DNA of 64,000 bases from contig DEIB01000009.1 in NCBI GenBank assembly GCA_002352215.1, forward strand, positions 1-64,000, written 5' to 3'. Below the pieces are notes generated by a model that saw nothing but the letters and a program-made list of their open reading frames with translations, searched no databases and had not been told where the DNA came from. Origin of the DNA: Chthonomonas sp. UBA2785 (lineage in GTDB: Bacteria > Armatimonadota > Fimbriimonadia > Fimbriimonadales > Fimbriimonadaceae). How positions within the stretch are numbered: the stretch's first letter is position 1; every line of letters starts with the position of its first letter. Positions 32,299-40,840 of the stretch are shown here, in pieces. Position numbers and translations under genes: made by a program.

Positions 32299-34617
32299 AT
32301 GATTGCCGCCCTATTCTTGGCGATCGCCGGAAGCGCCCCGGCTACCCCCCAAACCGCAAGTTCTGGACTATGGAAGGTCAACGATGGGCATGCCCTCGAG
32401 TGGGAAGGACGCCCCTATCGTCCCGTTGGCGTGCGCGTGCCCGGCACGGTGGAGGCCATTCAGGGCACCCACGAAGCTGGCATCACCGACATCATGATCG
32501 AACTCCCGGCCGATGGCCGGGGTTGGTCCGAAGCCCTCGATGCCGTGCGCAACACCGGCCAACGCTATTGGATTGCCGTGGACAGCCTGGCTCCGATGCC
32601 GGAGTCGGTGACCATCGAGCCCGATTCTTACCGCATTGAGAACGCCCGCACCGGCACCGTGATCTCCACCCCCATGCCGGGGGTGACGCGAGTTCTTATC
32701 GTTCTCGCGGGCGCCGACGGCCGCCGGACGCATTCCGAAGTCGTACCAACAACCGGGGGACGCCTGGAATACAAGGTCACTCACCCGCTTGGTGGTACGC
32801 ATGTGTTGCTTGCCTATCCTGTCACCCGCACGAGCGGCCAACCGGACTTCTACGAAGGCCTGGACGCCCACCGCGACCAGATGCTGCTCAACGTGAAGCA
32901 AAGCCAGTTCGGGCCGGGTCTGCGCGGTTGGGTGAACCCCCTGGGTCGCATTCCTAGCACCAGCGCGCCGAAGAATAGCGTGCCGCTGTCTCCGCTTTTC
33001 CGTACCGAATTTGCCGCCTACCTGCGCAACAAGTACGGGGCGGTTTCGACGCTTGTTCGATCCTGGGGGATTGGCGCGGCCAACTTCCGCGACATTAATG
33101 AGGCCGCCCGCCTTGTGCCTTTGTGGTCTAACGGTAAGGGACTCGACGCCGCCTGGGATCCCGAAACCAACACGGTTTTTAACGTGAACGTGCGGGCCAC
33201 CACACTTTGGAATGACCTGCGCGAAGCCCAAACCATCGCGGGCGTGCGCCGCACCACCCGCCTGACGGACGCTCTTCGCAAGGAAACCGGCGTGCCGGTG
33301 ATGCAAGAATGGGACGGCTGGGATGGCCTGGCCGCCCGCCCCGAAGCCGGTCTTGATGGCGTCGGCGCGAGCCTGAACGCCGCCCGCGAGTTCGAAATCA
33401 TCAACGAAATGGCCGGCCCGCTGGGGACGGCCTTCCGCCGCACCGCGCCCACCTGGATGGGCGTCACAGACCTGCGACTCAGCGGCGAATTGACCGTAGA
33501 CGACGCGCTGGACCGCGTGGCGCAGGCGGGCTCGCAAGCCGTTTTTGTCCGTAGCCAAGATCCCGAAGTCTGGCGGCGTGTGGCCGCCACCGAGCCGCTG
33601 AGCACCCCGCTCACCGCGCCCAAGACTTTGTTCTTCCCCCTGGACGCCCGCGACCCCGCCCAGCCGATGGTGCTGCCCGGCAACGTGCTGTGGCTCCCTG
33701 CCCCGGTGGCCGGGGATCGCCTGCGCATGGGCGGTACTTACGAGGGTTACACCGTGCAAGAGCAAGATGGCATTGCTACGGTGCTGTGGAGTCTGGCCGC
33801 CGACACTACCGTGCGCATCGTGCACGACCAAGCTGACGCGCTCAAGTTCTACACCCCCGAAGGGACGCCGATCGAAGTGAAGAAAGTCCGGCGCGGCGTG
33901 GAGATGGTGCTGCCCTCGCTGCCCATCATCGTCCGGGGCTCCAACGACCCCATCATTCCGGCGGACGCGTTTGAAAACGCCGCCCTTAAGGTCAACACCT
34001 TGCTCACGGCTGTGCCCACCCTCGCCGACCCCGACGGACGCGAACAAGTGGAAGTCACCGCCGCCCTGAGCGGCTGGGAACGCAATCCTGGCCGCGCCAG
34101 CCAAGCGATGTGGACGATCCTGGACCGGATGCTGACCCGCAGTGCCCCCTACCTGTGGCGCAGCGCGGACAGCGCAAATGCCGCCCAACTGGCGGGCCTG
34201 GTGACGCGCACGGGTTCCTCTAGCAAGCAGGTGCTTCGCATGGCCCCGCGCTTTGGCGGCATGGCCGAAGCCCAGTTCAAGGTGACCACCCGTATCCCGG
34301 GTAATCACGAAGTCTGGGTGGCCGCCAGTGTGCCGAGCGGTGCCGTCCACCGGCTGGCTGCCCAGTACGGAGAAATCGTGCTCGGCCCGGCTGAAACCGG
34401 CATCTCCGGCTACGGTCAGGGGTTTGCCTGGTACAAACTCGGCTCGATCAACCTCATCGAAGGCGACCACCAAGTGAAAGTGCAGTTCTCCGCCAACCCC
34501 GGCGAGGAAGTGCTGCTGGATACGCTGGTGTTAGCCCCGATGAACTTCCGGCCCGATGGCCCGCGACCGCCCAGCGAATGGATGGACGGGGCCATGAAAG
34601 CCCCCGCCACTCGCTAA
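32299..34617 (+). CDS. Large secreted glycosidase-like protein
   Basis: A 772-residue exported protein with a short signal peptide (IAALFLAIAGSAPA). Residues about 20-400 look like a TIM-barrel of the GH42/GH5-like type: FRTEFAAYLRNKYGAVSTLV followed by WG is the pattern seen where such enzymes describe a substrate-bound barrel helix, and EWDGWDG and EIINEMAGP could hold acidic residues. The C-terminal third is beta-rich and suggests carbohydrate-binding or Ig-like modules. I do not recognise an exact family, and activity is inferred. The stop overlaps the convergent dipeptidase gene by 4 bp. Confidence 0.6.
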   Translation: MIAALFLAIAGSAPATPQTASSGLWKVNDGHALEWEGRPYRPVGVRVPGTVEAIQGTHEAGITDIMIELPADGRGWSEALDAVRNTGQRYWIAVDSLAPMPESVTIEPDSYRIENARTGTVISTPMPGVTRVLIVLAGADGRRTHSEVVPTTGGRLEYKVTHPLGGTHVLLAYPVTRTSGQPDFYEGLDAHRDQMLLNVKQSQFGPGLRGWVNPLGRIPSTSAPKNSVPLSPLFRTEFAAYLRNKYGAVSTLVRSWGIGAANFRDINEAARLVPLWSNGKGLDAAWDPETNTVFNVNVRATTLWNDLREAQTIAGVRRTTRLTDALRKETGVPVMQEWDGWDGLAARPEAGLDGVGASLNAAREFEIINEMAGPLGTAFRRTAPTWMGVTDLRLSGELTVDDALDRVAQAGSQAVFVRSQDPEVWRRVAATEPLSTPLTAPKTLFFPLDARDPAQPMVLPGNVLWLPAPVAGDRLRMGGTYEGYTVQEQDGIATVLWSLAADTTVRIVHDQADALKFYTPEGTPIEVKKVRRGVEMVLPSLPIIVRGSNDPIIPADAFENAALKVNTLLTAVPTLADPDGREQVEVTAALSGWERNPGRASQAMWTILDRMLTRSAPYLWRSADSANAAQLAGLVTRTGSSSKQVLRMAPRFGGMAEAQFKVTTRIPGNHEVWVAASVPSGAVHRLAAQYGEIVLGPAETGISGYGQGFAWYKLGSINLIEGDHQVKVQFSANPGEEVLLDTLVLAPMNFRPDGPRPPSEWMDGAMKAPATR

Positions 34618-35342
34618 TCAGGCGACGGCAAGAATGGGTTCGGCCGGGATTGAAACAGCCGAACCCAAACTTCTTCCTTTTCCGCGTACTCCTCCATCGG
34701 GAGGTCAATCGCGTCGTAGATGCACTCATCCAGGCCCATGCGCACGGCCCAGCCCGCATCGCCGTAGCTGTAGTGCCACCACTCATCGCGGCAGTTGCTA
34801 AACCCCGCCGCCATCATGGCCTCGTACAGCATCATTCGGTTCGCGCGGGCTTCGGGCGTCAGGCCATAGGAGAACGTGGGGGCGCCCCCCAGCCGGTCGA
34901 AGGGCGAAGTGGTGTCCAGCACTTCACCTTGCGCGTTCAGCAGTACTAAGTCCACCGCCGCCCCGGTGCAGTGCCCCGGCGGAGCCTTTCGGTTGGGCGG
35001 GGCCACCCATCGATTCACCGTGCGCTTGACCATGTGGGGCGGAAGTTCCGGCTTCGCTTCCTTCAGCCAGGCCGTCATCCGTTCATAAATGCGGACTTGT
35101 CTTTGCAGAGGTCGCCAAGCATCCGTCACGCCAAACCGAACCCCCTCCGGCAAGCGACTTTGGGCATCTTTCAGCATCCGCACCACGGTTTCGCGCAGGT
35201 AAGGAATCACGGAATCGCGATGGATGACGATCTCGGGGGCGGCGTCCAGCAGGCTCACCAGGGGTTCCCCGTCGTCCACATGCCGTATGCGGTCGAGGGC
35301 CGCCACCGGCTCCGGCCGGCCTATGCTCCGATCCCAGCTCAT
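34614..35342 (-). CDS. VanX-like D-alanyl-D-alanine dipeptidase (M15D)
   Basis: A 242-residue zinc dipeptidase-like protein without a signal peptide. GHCTGAAVDL provides the H-x6-D zinc pair and EWWHYSYGD the catalytic Glu plus His, as in VanX/DdpX. It would split D-Ala-D-Ala or wall-derived dipeptides, and recycling is more likely than resistance here because no van genes are present. The ATG overlaps the stop of the polysaccharide-export gene (ATGA), so the two are coupled. Confidence 0.88.
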   Translation of the reverse strand: MSWDRSIGRPEPVAALDRIRHVDDGEPLVSLLDAAPEIVIHRDSVIPYLRETVVRMLKDAQSRLPEGVRFGVTDAWRPLQRQVRIYERMTAWLKEAKPELPPHMVKRTVNRWVAPPNRKAPPGHCTGAAVDLVLLNAQGEVLDTTSPFDRLGGAPTFSYGLTPEARANRMMLYEAMMAAGFSNCRDEWWHYSYGDAGWAVRMGLDECIYDAIDLPMEEYAEKEEVWVRLFQSRPNPFLPSPD

Positions 35343-36454
35343 CCGCCCAAGAAGAATAGCAAAATTCCGATCACCGCAATGCCAATCTGCTGGAGCGAGC
35401 CCCCGGAGCGGCGGCGTTCGCCTCCCGGAATCGTCACCACATCCCCGGCTTGCAGGGTGATATCGGCCGCGTAGCCCGCCAGAATCGGCCCCAGGTCCAC
35501 GGTGCGCCGCTCCAGGTCCACGGTCTGGATCTCAACTTTGTTCACCTGCGCTTTCGGCACCACGCCGCCCCGGTTCTGCACGGCTTCCATCAGGGTCAGG
35601 CCCGGCGTGAATTCCACCAGCCCCGGCACTTGCACGCCCCCGCCCACGCGCACGTAGCGGCGGCCTTCGGAGATATCCACCAGCACTTGGTCCCCGGGCT
35701 GCACCAGGGTGCTGGCCTGCGTGGGGTTGCCGAGGTCAATGGTGCGCTCGGTGGTGCCCCGGCGCAGGCGCACCCGGCTCCCTCGGGCCAGTGGGGAGAG
35801 CCCGCCCGCCTGCTGCACGGCCCCCGCCACGGTCATTTCGCGCTTCCATTCCATCACTCCGGGGCGCACCACGCCCCCCAGCACGGTGATCGTCTCGCCT
35901 TGCACCTTCAGCACGATGGTGATGGTGTCGCCTGCCCGCATCACGGGGTTGGCCGAATTGGTTTGGGGGTCAAATTTTGTGAAATCGATGACGTTGAGCG
36001 TGCCCTCGGCGCTGCGCAATTGCACCCGGGTCAGGTCGGCATCCGGAAGCGGGTTCGCCAGCTTCAGCACGTCGGCCAGGCGCATCCCGGCCGTGAGGGG
36101 CGCATCGCCCGCGCTGCGCACCGCGCCGCCAAAGCTGACCCTGCCCGAGACTTCGCCGATGATGGTGACGCGCACCGTGGCCCGCCGCACAATCCGGTCG
36201 TCTTCCAGCTTCTTGGCGATGAACGCGCCCAGTTGCTCGGCGTTTTGCCCTTGCACCCGGATGGTGCCAAGGAAGGTGACCGTGATGGTGCCGTCCTCTT
36301 TGACCGTGTAATCCTTGCTGATGCTGGGCTCTTCCTCGCACACAATGCGCAGCTTGTCACCCGGCTGAATCGTCCTCGGGGCAGCTCCCGCTTGTGGCCA
36401 TGCCAAGCCCACCAGACCGCACAACACGGCCAGCAGCACCAAAAGACGTCTCAT
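35339..36454 (-). CDS. Polysaccharide biosynthesis/export protein with SLBB domains
   Basis: A 371-residue envelope protein. The signal peptide runs about 1-23 (LLVLLAVLCGLVGLAWPQA). Residues 25-105 match the Poly_export domain (IQPGDKLRIVCEEEPS ... DGTITVTFLGTIRVQG), followed by two or three SLBB-type units (VLGGVVRPGVMEW, VGGGVQVPGLVEF) and a C-terminal hydrophobic anchor (IGIAVIGILLFFLGG). Wza-like proteins make export channels for capsule or exopolysaccharide. The ATG at 36454 is chosen for the signal peptide. Confidence 0.85.
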   Translation of the reverse strand: MRRLLVLLAVLCGLVGLAWPQAGAAPRTIQPGDKLRIVCEEEPSISKDYTVKEDGTITVTFLGTIRVQGQNAEQLGAFIAKKLEDDRIVRRATVRVTIIGEVSGRVSFGGAVRSAGDAPLTAGMRLADVLKLANPLPDADLTRVQLRSAEGTLNVIDFTKFDPQTNSANPVMRAGDTITIVLKVQGETITVLGGVVRPGVMEWKREMTVAGAVQQAGGLSPLARGSRVRLRRGTTERTIDLGNPTQASTLVQPGDQVLVDISEGRRYVRVGGGVQVPGLVEFTPGLTLMEAVQNRGGVVPKAQVNKVEIQTVDLERRTVDLGPILAGYAADITLQAGDVVTIPGGERRRSGGSLQQIGIAVIGILLFFLGG

Positions 36455-36636
36455 ATCAAGAAACAGACGCGCGAAGTGGCCTGAGCGACGCGAGGCCCGC
36501 CCCGCTTTCGGACCCCATTCTCGCTTTTTTGATCCTTTTTTTGAGTTTGGGAGCAACGGGATATCCCTCGGACGGTACTTCCTTTGGAACTCGACGGAGG
36601 CCATGCCCCCCTTGAGCTTTGAGTGACAGCTTTTTC

Positions 36637-37158
36637 ATGGACGAAGAGAGGGATTTGAGGAGTAGCCAGAGCCTGCACCAGAGTCAATTTGACTTCGCGG
36701 AGCAACTGGAGCAGACGAACAACGCGCGCATGGCCGATGTGGATGGCATGCGGGCGCGCGACCTGCGTTTGCTGCGCATTGCTTTCAAATCCTACGGCCA
36801 AACCTACTTGGCAGCCCAAGCGGCCCTGGGGGCGGGCGGGCAGAACGAGGGCTTCTACCTGGCTTCTCTGCGCGCCGACACTGAAGAGCTGATCCAAGAC
36901 ATCCTCAATGGCGAAGCGAAGCGCGAGGAGGCCACCGTCTCCCAGGTGGCGCACCGCCAGCAAGAAGTGCGCGACCACCTCAAGACCGTGCGTAGCACCG
37001 AAGCTGACTACAACCGGGCCGTGCGCCACTGCCTGCAGGCCGAGCAGATCTTTATGGCGCAGATCGTGCCCGCCGCTGCCCGCCTGCGCAAGCCCGCCAG
37101 CAGCTGGATTTTGTCGCTGACGCTGCTGCACACCGGCTTCCCCACCGTTACGGTTTAA
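36637..37158 (+). CDS. Hypothetical helical protein
   Basis: A 173-residue, almost fully helical, charged protein without a signal peptide. The segment about 20-130 has heptad-like spacing (FDFAEQLEQTNN, EEATVSQVAHRQQEVRDHL), which suggests a coiled coil. The family is not recognised. A TTG six codons upstream (36619) is the alternative start, and neither start has a clear ribosome binding site. It is divergent to the export protein across about 180 bp, which holds no other gene. Confidence 0.55.
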   Translation: MDEERDLRSSQSLHQSQFDFAEQLEQTNNARMADVDGMRARDLRLLRIAFKSYGQTYLAAQAALGAGGQNEGFYLASLRADTEELIQDILNGEAKREEATVSQVAHRQQEVRDHLKTVRSTEADYNRAVRHCLQAEQIFMAQIVPAAARLRKPASSWILSLTLLHTGFPTVTV

Positions 37159-37170
37159 GCGGTCCACGCT

Positions 37171-37187
37171 CCCGCAAAATTGCGAGG
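37171..37187. repeat. 17-bp intergenic repeat, copy 2
   Basis: Identical to 17056-17072. Here it is extended by CCTCGCAAT (37192-37200), which pairs with ATTGCGAGG (37179-37187) to form a 9-bp hairpin with a 4-nt loop. It sits between the hypothetical helical gene and the PEP-CTERM gene. Confidence 0.6.
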
Positions 37188-37267
37188 TTTCCCTCGCAAT
37201 ATCTTCAGGTATGTTGAGGGCAGACGCACGAATCAAGGAGGATTGCGATCGTCAACCGGTGAACCTC

Positions 37268-38014
37268 ATGACTATCCCCACTTCTCGATCCTTGGCCGTT
37301 GTTGCACTTTGCACGGGCCTAGCCGTTCATGCCTTCGGCGCGGCGACCGTCATTCCCAGTGCCTTTGCATCTGCGGAGGGCAACAGTTCGTCCTCCAGCC
37401 TGTTCCAGACCAATCCGGCGAGCATTCAAGCGTATTACTCCGAAGCCTTCTTGACGGCCGCTGGAATCACGCCGGGCACCATGCTCACGGGCATTGCTTA
37501 CCGCCGCAATTCGGGCGGCACGGTGGGTCCGGCGGGAGACACCACCATTGCGGACTACAACATCTTCATGAGCCAGTCGTTCGCAACCCCGGCCCAGATG
37601 ACCACGACCTTTGCCAACAACGTGGTGGGGGCGCAAACCCAGGTGCACAGCGGTTCGGTGACGTTTGCCGCCAATAGCTTCCCCGGCGGGGGCACCCCCA
37701 ACGCCTTTGGGCAAGTGATCAACTTTAAGCAGAACTACAGCTACACGGGCGGTTCGCTGCTCATCGAGATTCGACGAAGCGCGCGCACGGGCAACACCAC
37801 TTCGTTCAACACCGACGTGGATAGCACGGCCGCCACGCAAGCCGGGGCACGCTGGCTCTTCAATACAACCACAAACGCTGCCACGACGGGGACGATGGTG
37901 AACGGGGGCCAGATCTTCCAACTGCAGACTCAGGCCGTGCCCGAACCCGCCACTATGTTTGCGTTTGGGGCGGGGGCGCTGGCACTGCTGCGCCGCCGTC
38001 GCCGCGCCGCCTAA
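37268..38014 (+). CDS. PEP-CTERM sorting-domain protein
   Basis: A 248-residue secreted protein with a signal peptide ending in VHAFGA, a Thr/Ser/Gly-rich beta domain, and the tail VPEPATMFAFGAGALALLRRRRR. GTG at 37259 is an alternative start. AAGGAGG at about 37234-37240 lies 18-28 nt upstream of the possible starts, which is unusually far. Function is unknown; extracellular surface or matrix protein is the usual expectation. Confidence 0.82.
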   Translation: MTIPTSRSLAVVALCTGLAVHAFGAATVIPSAFASAEGNSSSSSLFQTNPASIQAYYSEAFLTAAGITPGTMLTGIAYRRNSGGTVGPAGDTTIADYNIFMSQSFATPAQMTTTFANNVVGAQTQVHSGSVTFAANSFPGGGTPNAFGQVINFKQNYSYTGGSLLIEIRRSARTGNTTSFNTDVDSTAATQAGARWLFNTTTNAATTGTMVNGGQIFQLQTQAVPEPATMFAFGAGALALLRRRRRAA

Positions 38015-38031
38015 GGTTGGGCAACCTAGTG

Positions 38032-38067
38032 ACCCCCCTTGCCGTTGAGTGAGGGGGGTTTCTTTTT
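38032..38067 (+). terminator. Intrinsic terminator of the PEP-CTERM gene
   Basis: ACCCCCCT (38032-38039) pairs with AGGGGGGT (38052-38059), followed by TTTCTTTTT. Confidence 0.88.
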
Positions 38068-38108
38068 CGCCTCCCCAATGCGCGTAGCGGAAAACAGGGT
38101 CCGCCGGG

Positions 38109-38114
38109 GATACT
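38109..38114 (+). promoter_or_regulatory. -10 box GATACT of the PhyH-like gene
   Basis: GATACT with 6 nt (CCCGGC) before the ATG at 38121. No ribosome binding site. Confidence 0.45.
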
Positions 38115-38120
38115 CCCGGC

Positions 38121-38900
38121 ATGGAACCCAACGTGGTCCTCACCGACGAGCAGATCGCGTTCTATCACGAGAACGGCTACCTCAGCATCCCCAACATCAT
38201 GCCGCTGGACGAGGTGGCCACCATGCGCGAGATTTACGATCGCTTGTTCCGGGAGCGGGCAGGCCGCGACGTGGGCGACCAATTTGACCTGGCGGGCACC
38301 GACGACCCCGACGCCACCCCGGTGCTCCCGCAGATCCTCGGGCCGGCCAAGTACGCGCCGGAACTGCGCGACAGCCAGCTTTGGGTGAACGCCGCCCACA
38401 TGGTGCGCCAACTGCTGGGGCCGGACGCCCACTTTGGCGATGGCCACATGATCTTTAAGCCCGCGCGCATCGGGGCGGAAACCCCTTGGCACCAGGATGA
38501 AGCCTATTGGGACCCGAGCCTGGATTACGAAAGCCTGAGCATCTGGGTGCCGCTGCAAGAGGCAACGATTGAGAACGGGTGCATGTGGTTTGTGCCGCGC
38601 ACGCAGAACGATGAGGTGCACGCGCACCAGAGCGTGGGGGGCGATGTGCGGGTGCACGCGCTGGAGATGCTGGAACCGCCGCGCGAGGGGATGGTGGCGT
38701 GCCCACTGCCACCGGGCGGGGCGACGTTCCATAGTTCACGCACGTGGCACTACACCGGGGCGAACCGGTCCGAGGTGGACCGGCGGGCGTACATTTTGAG
38801 CGGGGGGCGTGATGCACGCCCGCGCGGGGATGGCCGCCGCTTTGTGTGGAACGAAGTGAAGCAAACGGCGCGGCAGGAGCGGGCGGATCGGGGGAGTTAG
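38121..38900 (+). CDS. Phytanoyl-CoA dioxygenase (PhyH) family protein
   Basis: A 259-residue Fe(II)/2-oxoglutarate dioxygenase-like enzyme. The metal motif is WHQDEAYW (H-x-D) with the distal His in TWHYTGANRS. The N-terminal FYHENGYLSIPNIM is typical of the family. The substrate is unknown; bacterial members hydroxylate diverse small molecules. A second family member is at 50234-50995. Confidence 0.87.
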   Translation: MEPNVVLTDEQIAFYHENGYLSIPNIMPLDEVATMREIYDRLFRERAGRDVGDQFDLAGTDDPDATPVLPQILGPAKYAPELRDSQLWVNAAHMVRQLLGPDAHFGDGHMIFKPARIGAETPWHQDEAYWDPSLDYESLSIWVPLQEATIENGCMWFVPRTQNDEVHAHQSVGGDVRVHALEMLEPPREGMVACPLPPGGATFHSSRTWHYTGANRSEVDRRAYILSGGRDARPRGDGRRFVWNEVKQTARQERADRGS

Positions 38901-39118
38901 GTAGAGACCGACATGGATGGAACGGGACAATCATTTTGCCGCAAAAAAGGCTCAACAACCAGGGAATCTGGCGCAACACGATCTTTCGACAACACCCATT
39001 TATCCGATGAAGTAGCTCCCCGCGTAGCAAGACCTTTACGATTTGCACGAATTGATTGCAAAATACAAAGGCATCCTGAGAATGCTGAAAGCCCTAGCCC
39101 ACAACCCTAGAACCTTTT
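38901..39118. other. Intergenic segment at the edge of the AT-rich island
   Basis: No complete gene is seen. One plus-strand frame near 39028-39135 would encode a protein-like stretch DLYDLHELIAKYKGILRMLK, but it has stops just upstream and no start, so it may be a gene remnant. Base composition shifts to AT-rich here. Confidence 0.3.
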
Positions 39119-40459
39119 TTATGCCAATTGCCGGTCTTCTAACGCCTGGATGAACTTCTCCTTTGATTCAAACTGCCCGATTAATCTAGGCAAGAATGCT
39201 GTCAATGTAAAGCACAGTCTCAAAAAATCGAAAGTATGTTCCGCCACTGCAACCTTGCCCCCCGTGTGCACTGAACGCGATCTATCATTATACGCCATCT
39301 TAATCGTCTGGACAATCCTCTTTCGGTCATCTAGGTTTGCGCCAATCAGCATCGCAGCCCTCTTTGGCATTGTTGCAACAATTGCCTCTCCTTGCTTGTC
39401 GCAAAATAGAAACTCGAGCGCCGCACACAATAGTACGACTTTTTGGGCAGTACTTTGTTGCCCCACGCCATTACCCATTAGTTCCAACGTGCGAAGTAAC
39501 ACTCGGTCAAAACCCGTCTTTCGTTCAGCCTTGACTGGCTCGTCAATCAAATACAATCCTAGCGACTTAAGGTCTCGCAGTCGCTTCTGATCAAACCAGA
39601 TTATTTCTGACCCAGGCAAGACTGATTCGTGCACCGAAAAGCCATTTTGAGTCTGAGAAATTGAAAAGTCGCCCACGGAATATGGTCTTCCAGGAATCAG
39701 GGTGGCAAATCGATCAGGTCGATACGACTCAACAATAAAAGCCCTCAGAATATCACAAATCTCCAGCGACTTTTCATACGCCGATTGAGACGCATACTTG
39801 AGCTCACCGGTTTGCGGCACGGCGATCCAGAGGCACTTACCATAGTTTCTCCTTAGCACCTGAACTTTGTTGTCAAATGCCCCAGCCCGATCTCGATTTT
39901 CTTCTTTGCCTGATTCCATGGCATTTAGGAATACATCAAAATTAGGACACGTTGGAGCAATTTTGCATCCGCCAAAAGCAAACTCCACATTACCATTTGC
40001 CCCAGATATCGGAAACCAAAACTCAAATTCCTCGATGGAGGACTCAACATGAGCCATGAAACTGGACAGGAAGGAACTGGAGTCGATTTCATTGACAATT
40101 CTGTCGAAAACGAAGTTTGCGATGAAGTCTTCGATAAAGGCGATCGATACCATTCCCTCAAGTTGACATTTATCCTGCAGCTGAGCGGCTAAAGAACTTA
40201 CTATTTTGAAGCTAGGCCCTTCGACTGAAGTGAAATCCCCATTACTTGATTGGCGGGCAATATCGATTCTATGTCCATATTTGTTCGTCTTGCTCGAAGT
40301 AATATTCTCTACTTCATCTAAACTTATTCGACCATCCACTGGCCGTGCGTCAGGCCCCTGACGCTTCGAGGAAACACTCGCCTGTCGTCTTGTTACTTCA
40401 ATTGATGCCAGTTTTCTGCTGACTGACGCAACAAAACTCGGGTTTAGATTCCAATTCAT
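39119..40459 (-). CDS. ApeA-like HEPN-domain protein, candidate defence ribonuclease
   Basis: A 446-residue cytoplasmic protein. The C-terminal region (about 330-420) matches the Apea-like HEPN layout: LLCAALEFLFCDKQ, PKRAAMLIG and AYNDRSRSVHTGG, with the Rx4H catalytic-type motif at R393-H398. HEPN proteins of this shape are often antiviral or stress ribonucleases; activity here is inferred. The N-terminal 300 residues are of unknown family and could be the sensor. The gene is clearly richer in AT than its neighbours and uses codons such as ATT, TTA and AAA, which indicates transfer. TAGAAT (40478-40483) and GAGGAACC precede the ATG. Confidence 0.68.
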   Translation of the reverse strand: MNWNLNPSFVASVSRKLASIEVTRRQASVSSKRQGPDARPVDGRISLDEVENITSSKTNKYGHRIDIARQSSNGDFTSVEGPSFKIVSSLAAQLQDKCQLEGMVSIAFIEDFIANFVFDRIVNEIDSSSFLSSFMAHVESSIEEFEFWFPISGANGNVEFAFGGCKIAPTCPNFDVFLNAMESGKEENRDRAGAFDNKVQVLRRNYGKCLWIAVPQTGELKYASQSAYEKSLEICDILRAFIVESYRPDRFATLIPGRPYSVGDFSISQTQNGFSVHESVLPGSEIIWFDQKRLRDLKSLGLYLIDEPVKAERKTGFDRVLLRTLELMGNGVGQQSTAQKVVLLCAALEFLFCDKQGEAIVATMPKRAAMLIGANLDDRKRIVQTIKMAYNDRSRSVHTGGKVAVAEHTFDFLRLCFTLTAFLPRLIGQFESKEKFIQALEDRQLA

Positions 40460-40730
40460 AGGTTCCTCGTCTAAACAATTCTACTCAAAATTGCCCTGCG
40501 TACACATTTCGATAAAGTCCCGTGATGATACTATGCTAGTACCGCTCGACAGAGCGAGCCTGTAGCCCCTATCGGGCCACCTTGAGGTTTCGACTTTCGA
40601 AATCCGGTCGAATAGTGGCAAAGAGAGAAGATTGTCGCCGCTGATCCGCCAGCCAACAAGGACATTCCGTTTGATCGGCCACCCTCAAGCTACTCAATTC
40701 GAACCATCAAAGCTAGGGGTTCGTGCCAAA

Positions 40731-40820
40731 TCAGCGGTCGAACCCAAACAGGTCGTGGTTCTCTTGTGTGCACTTGGTCCGTAGCGCCGGCCCCGAGCAA
40801 GCTGTTCTTGCCCGCCATGC
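40731..40820 (-). pseudogene. Relic of the broken gene at 43084-43815
   Basis: Bases 40740-40779 match 43093-43132 at 36 of 40 positions. Three of the four differences are silent third-codon changes in the frame TKCTQEN(H/R)DLFGF, so the fragment once encoded protein. The 14 bases CTTGCCCGCCATGC at 40807-40820 are identical to 43597-43610, in the same order. The fragment looks like a copy with its middle deleted. Confidence 0.7.
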
Positions 40821-40828
40821 ACTAAGTG

Positions 40829-40834
40829 TATGAT
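40829..40834 (+). promoter_or_regulatory. -10 box TATGAT of the 40841 gene
   Basis: TATGAT with 6 nt (TCCGGC) before the ATG at 40841. It makes the GTG at 40826 an unlikely start. Confidence 0.5.
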
Positions 40835-40840
40835 TCCGGC

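Larger units (their letters stand above)
40460..40840. other. Gene-poor junction between the HEPN gene and the next gene
   Basis: 381 bp. It holds the promoter of the HEPN gene (40464-40483), a stretch with no feature I can name, a decayed fragment of the gene at 43084-43815 (40731-40820), and the -10 box of the 40841 gene. Confidence 0.5.

Noticed and set aside
32368..34473. A 701-codon minus-strand frame opposite the glycosidase-like gene
   Set aside because: Low-complexity His/Gly/Arg composition and no signal peptide or motif. The plus-strand gene has a promoter, signal peptide and coherent fold pattern.
38913..39110. A 65-codon plus-strand frame
   Set aside because: No ribosome binding site or -10 box, polar low-information sequence, and no conserved motif. 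I treat the interval as intergenic with a possible remnant in another frame.
40688..40725. A tRNA-like GGTTCGAAT segment on the minus strand
   Set aside because: The flanking bases do not form a T-arm and no acceptor or anticodon arm can be folded.
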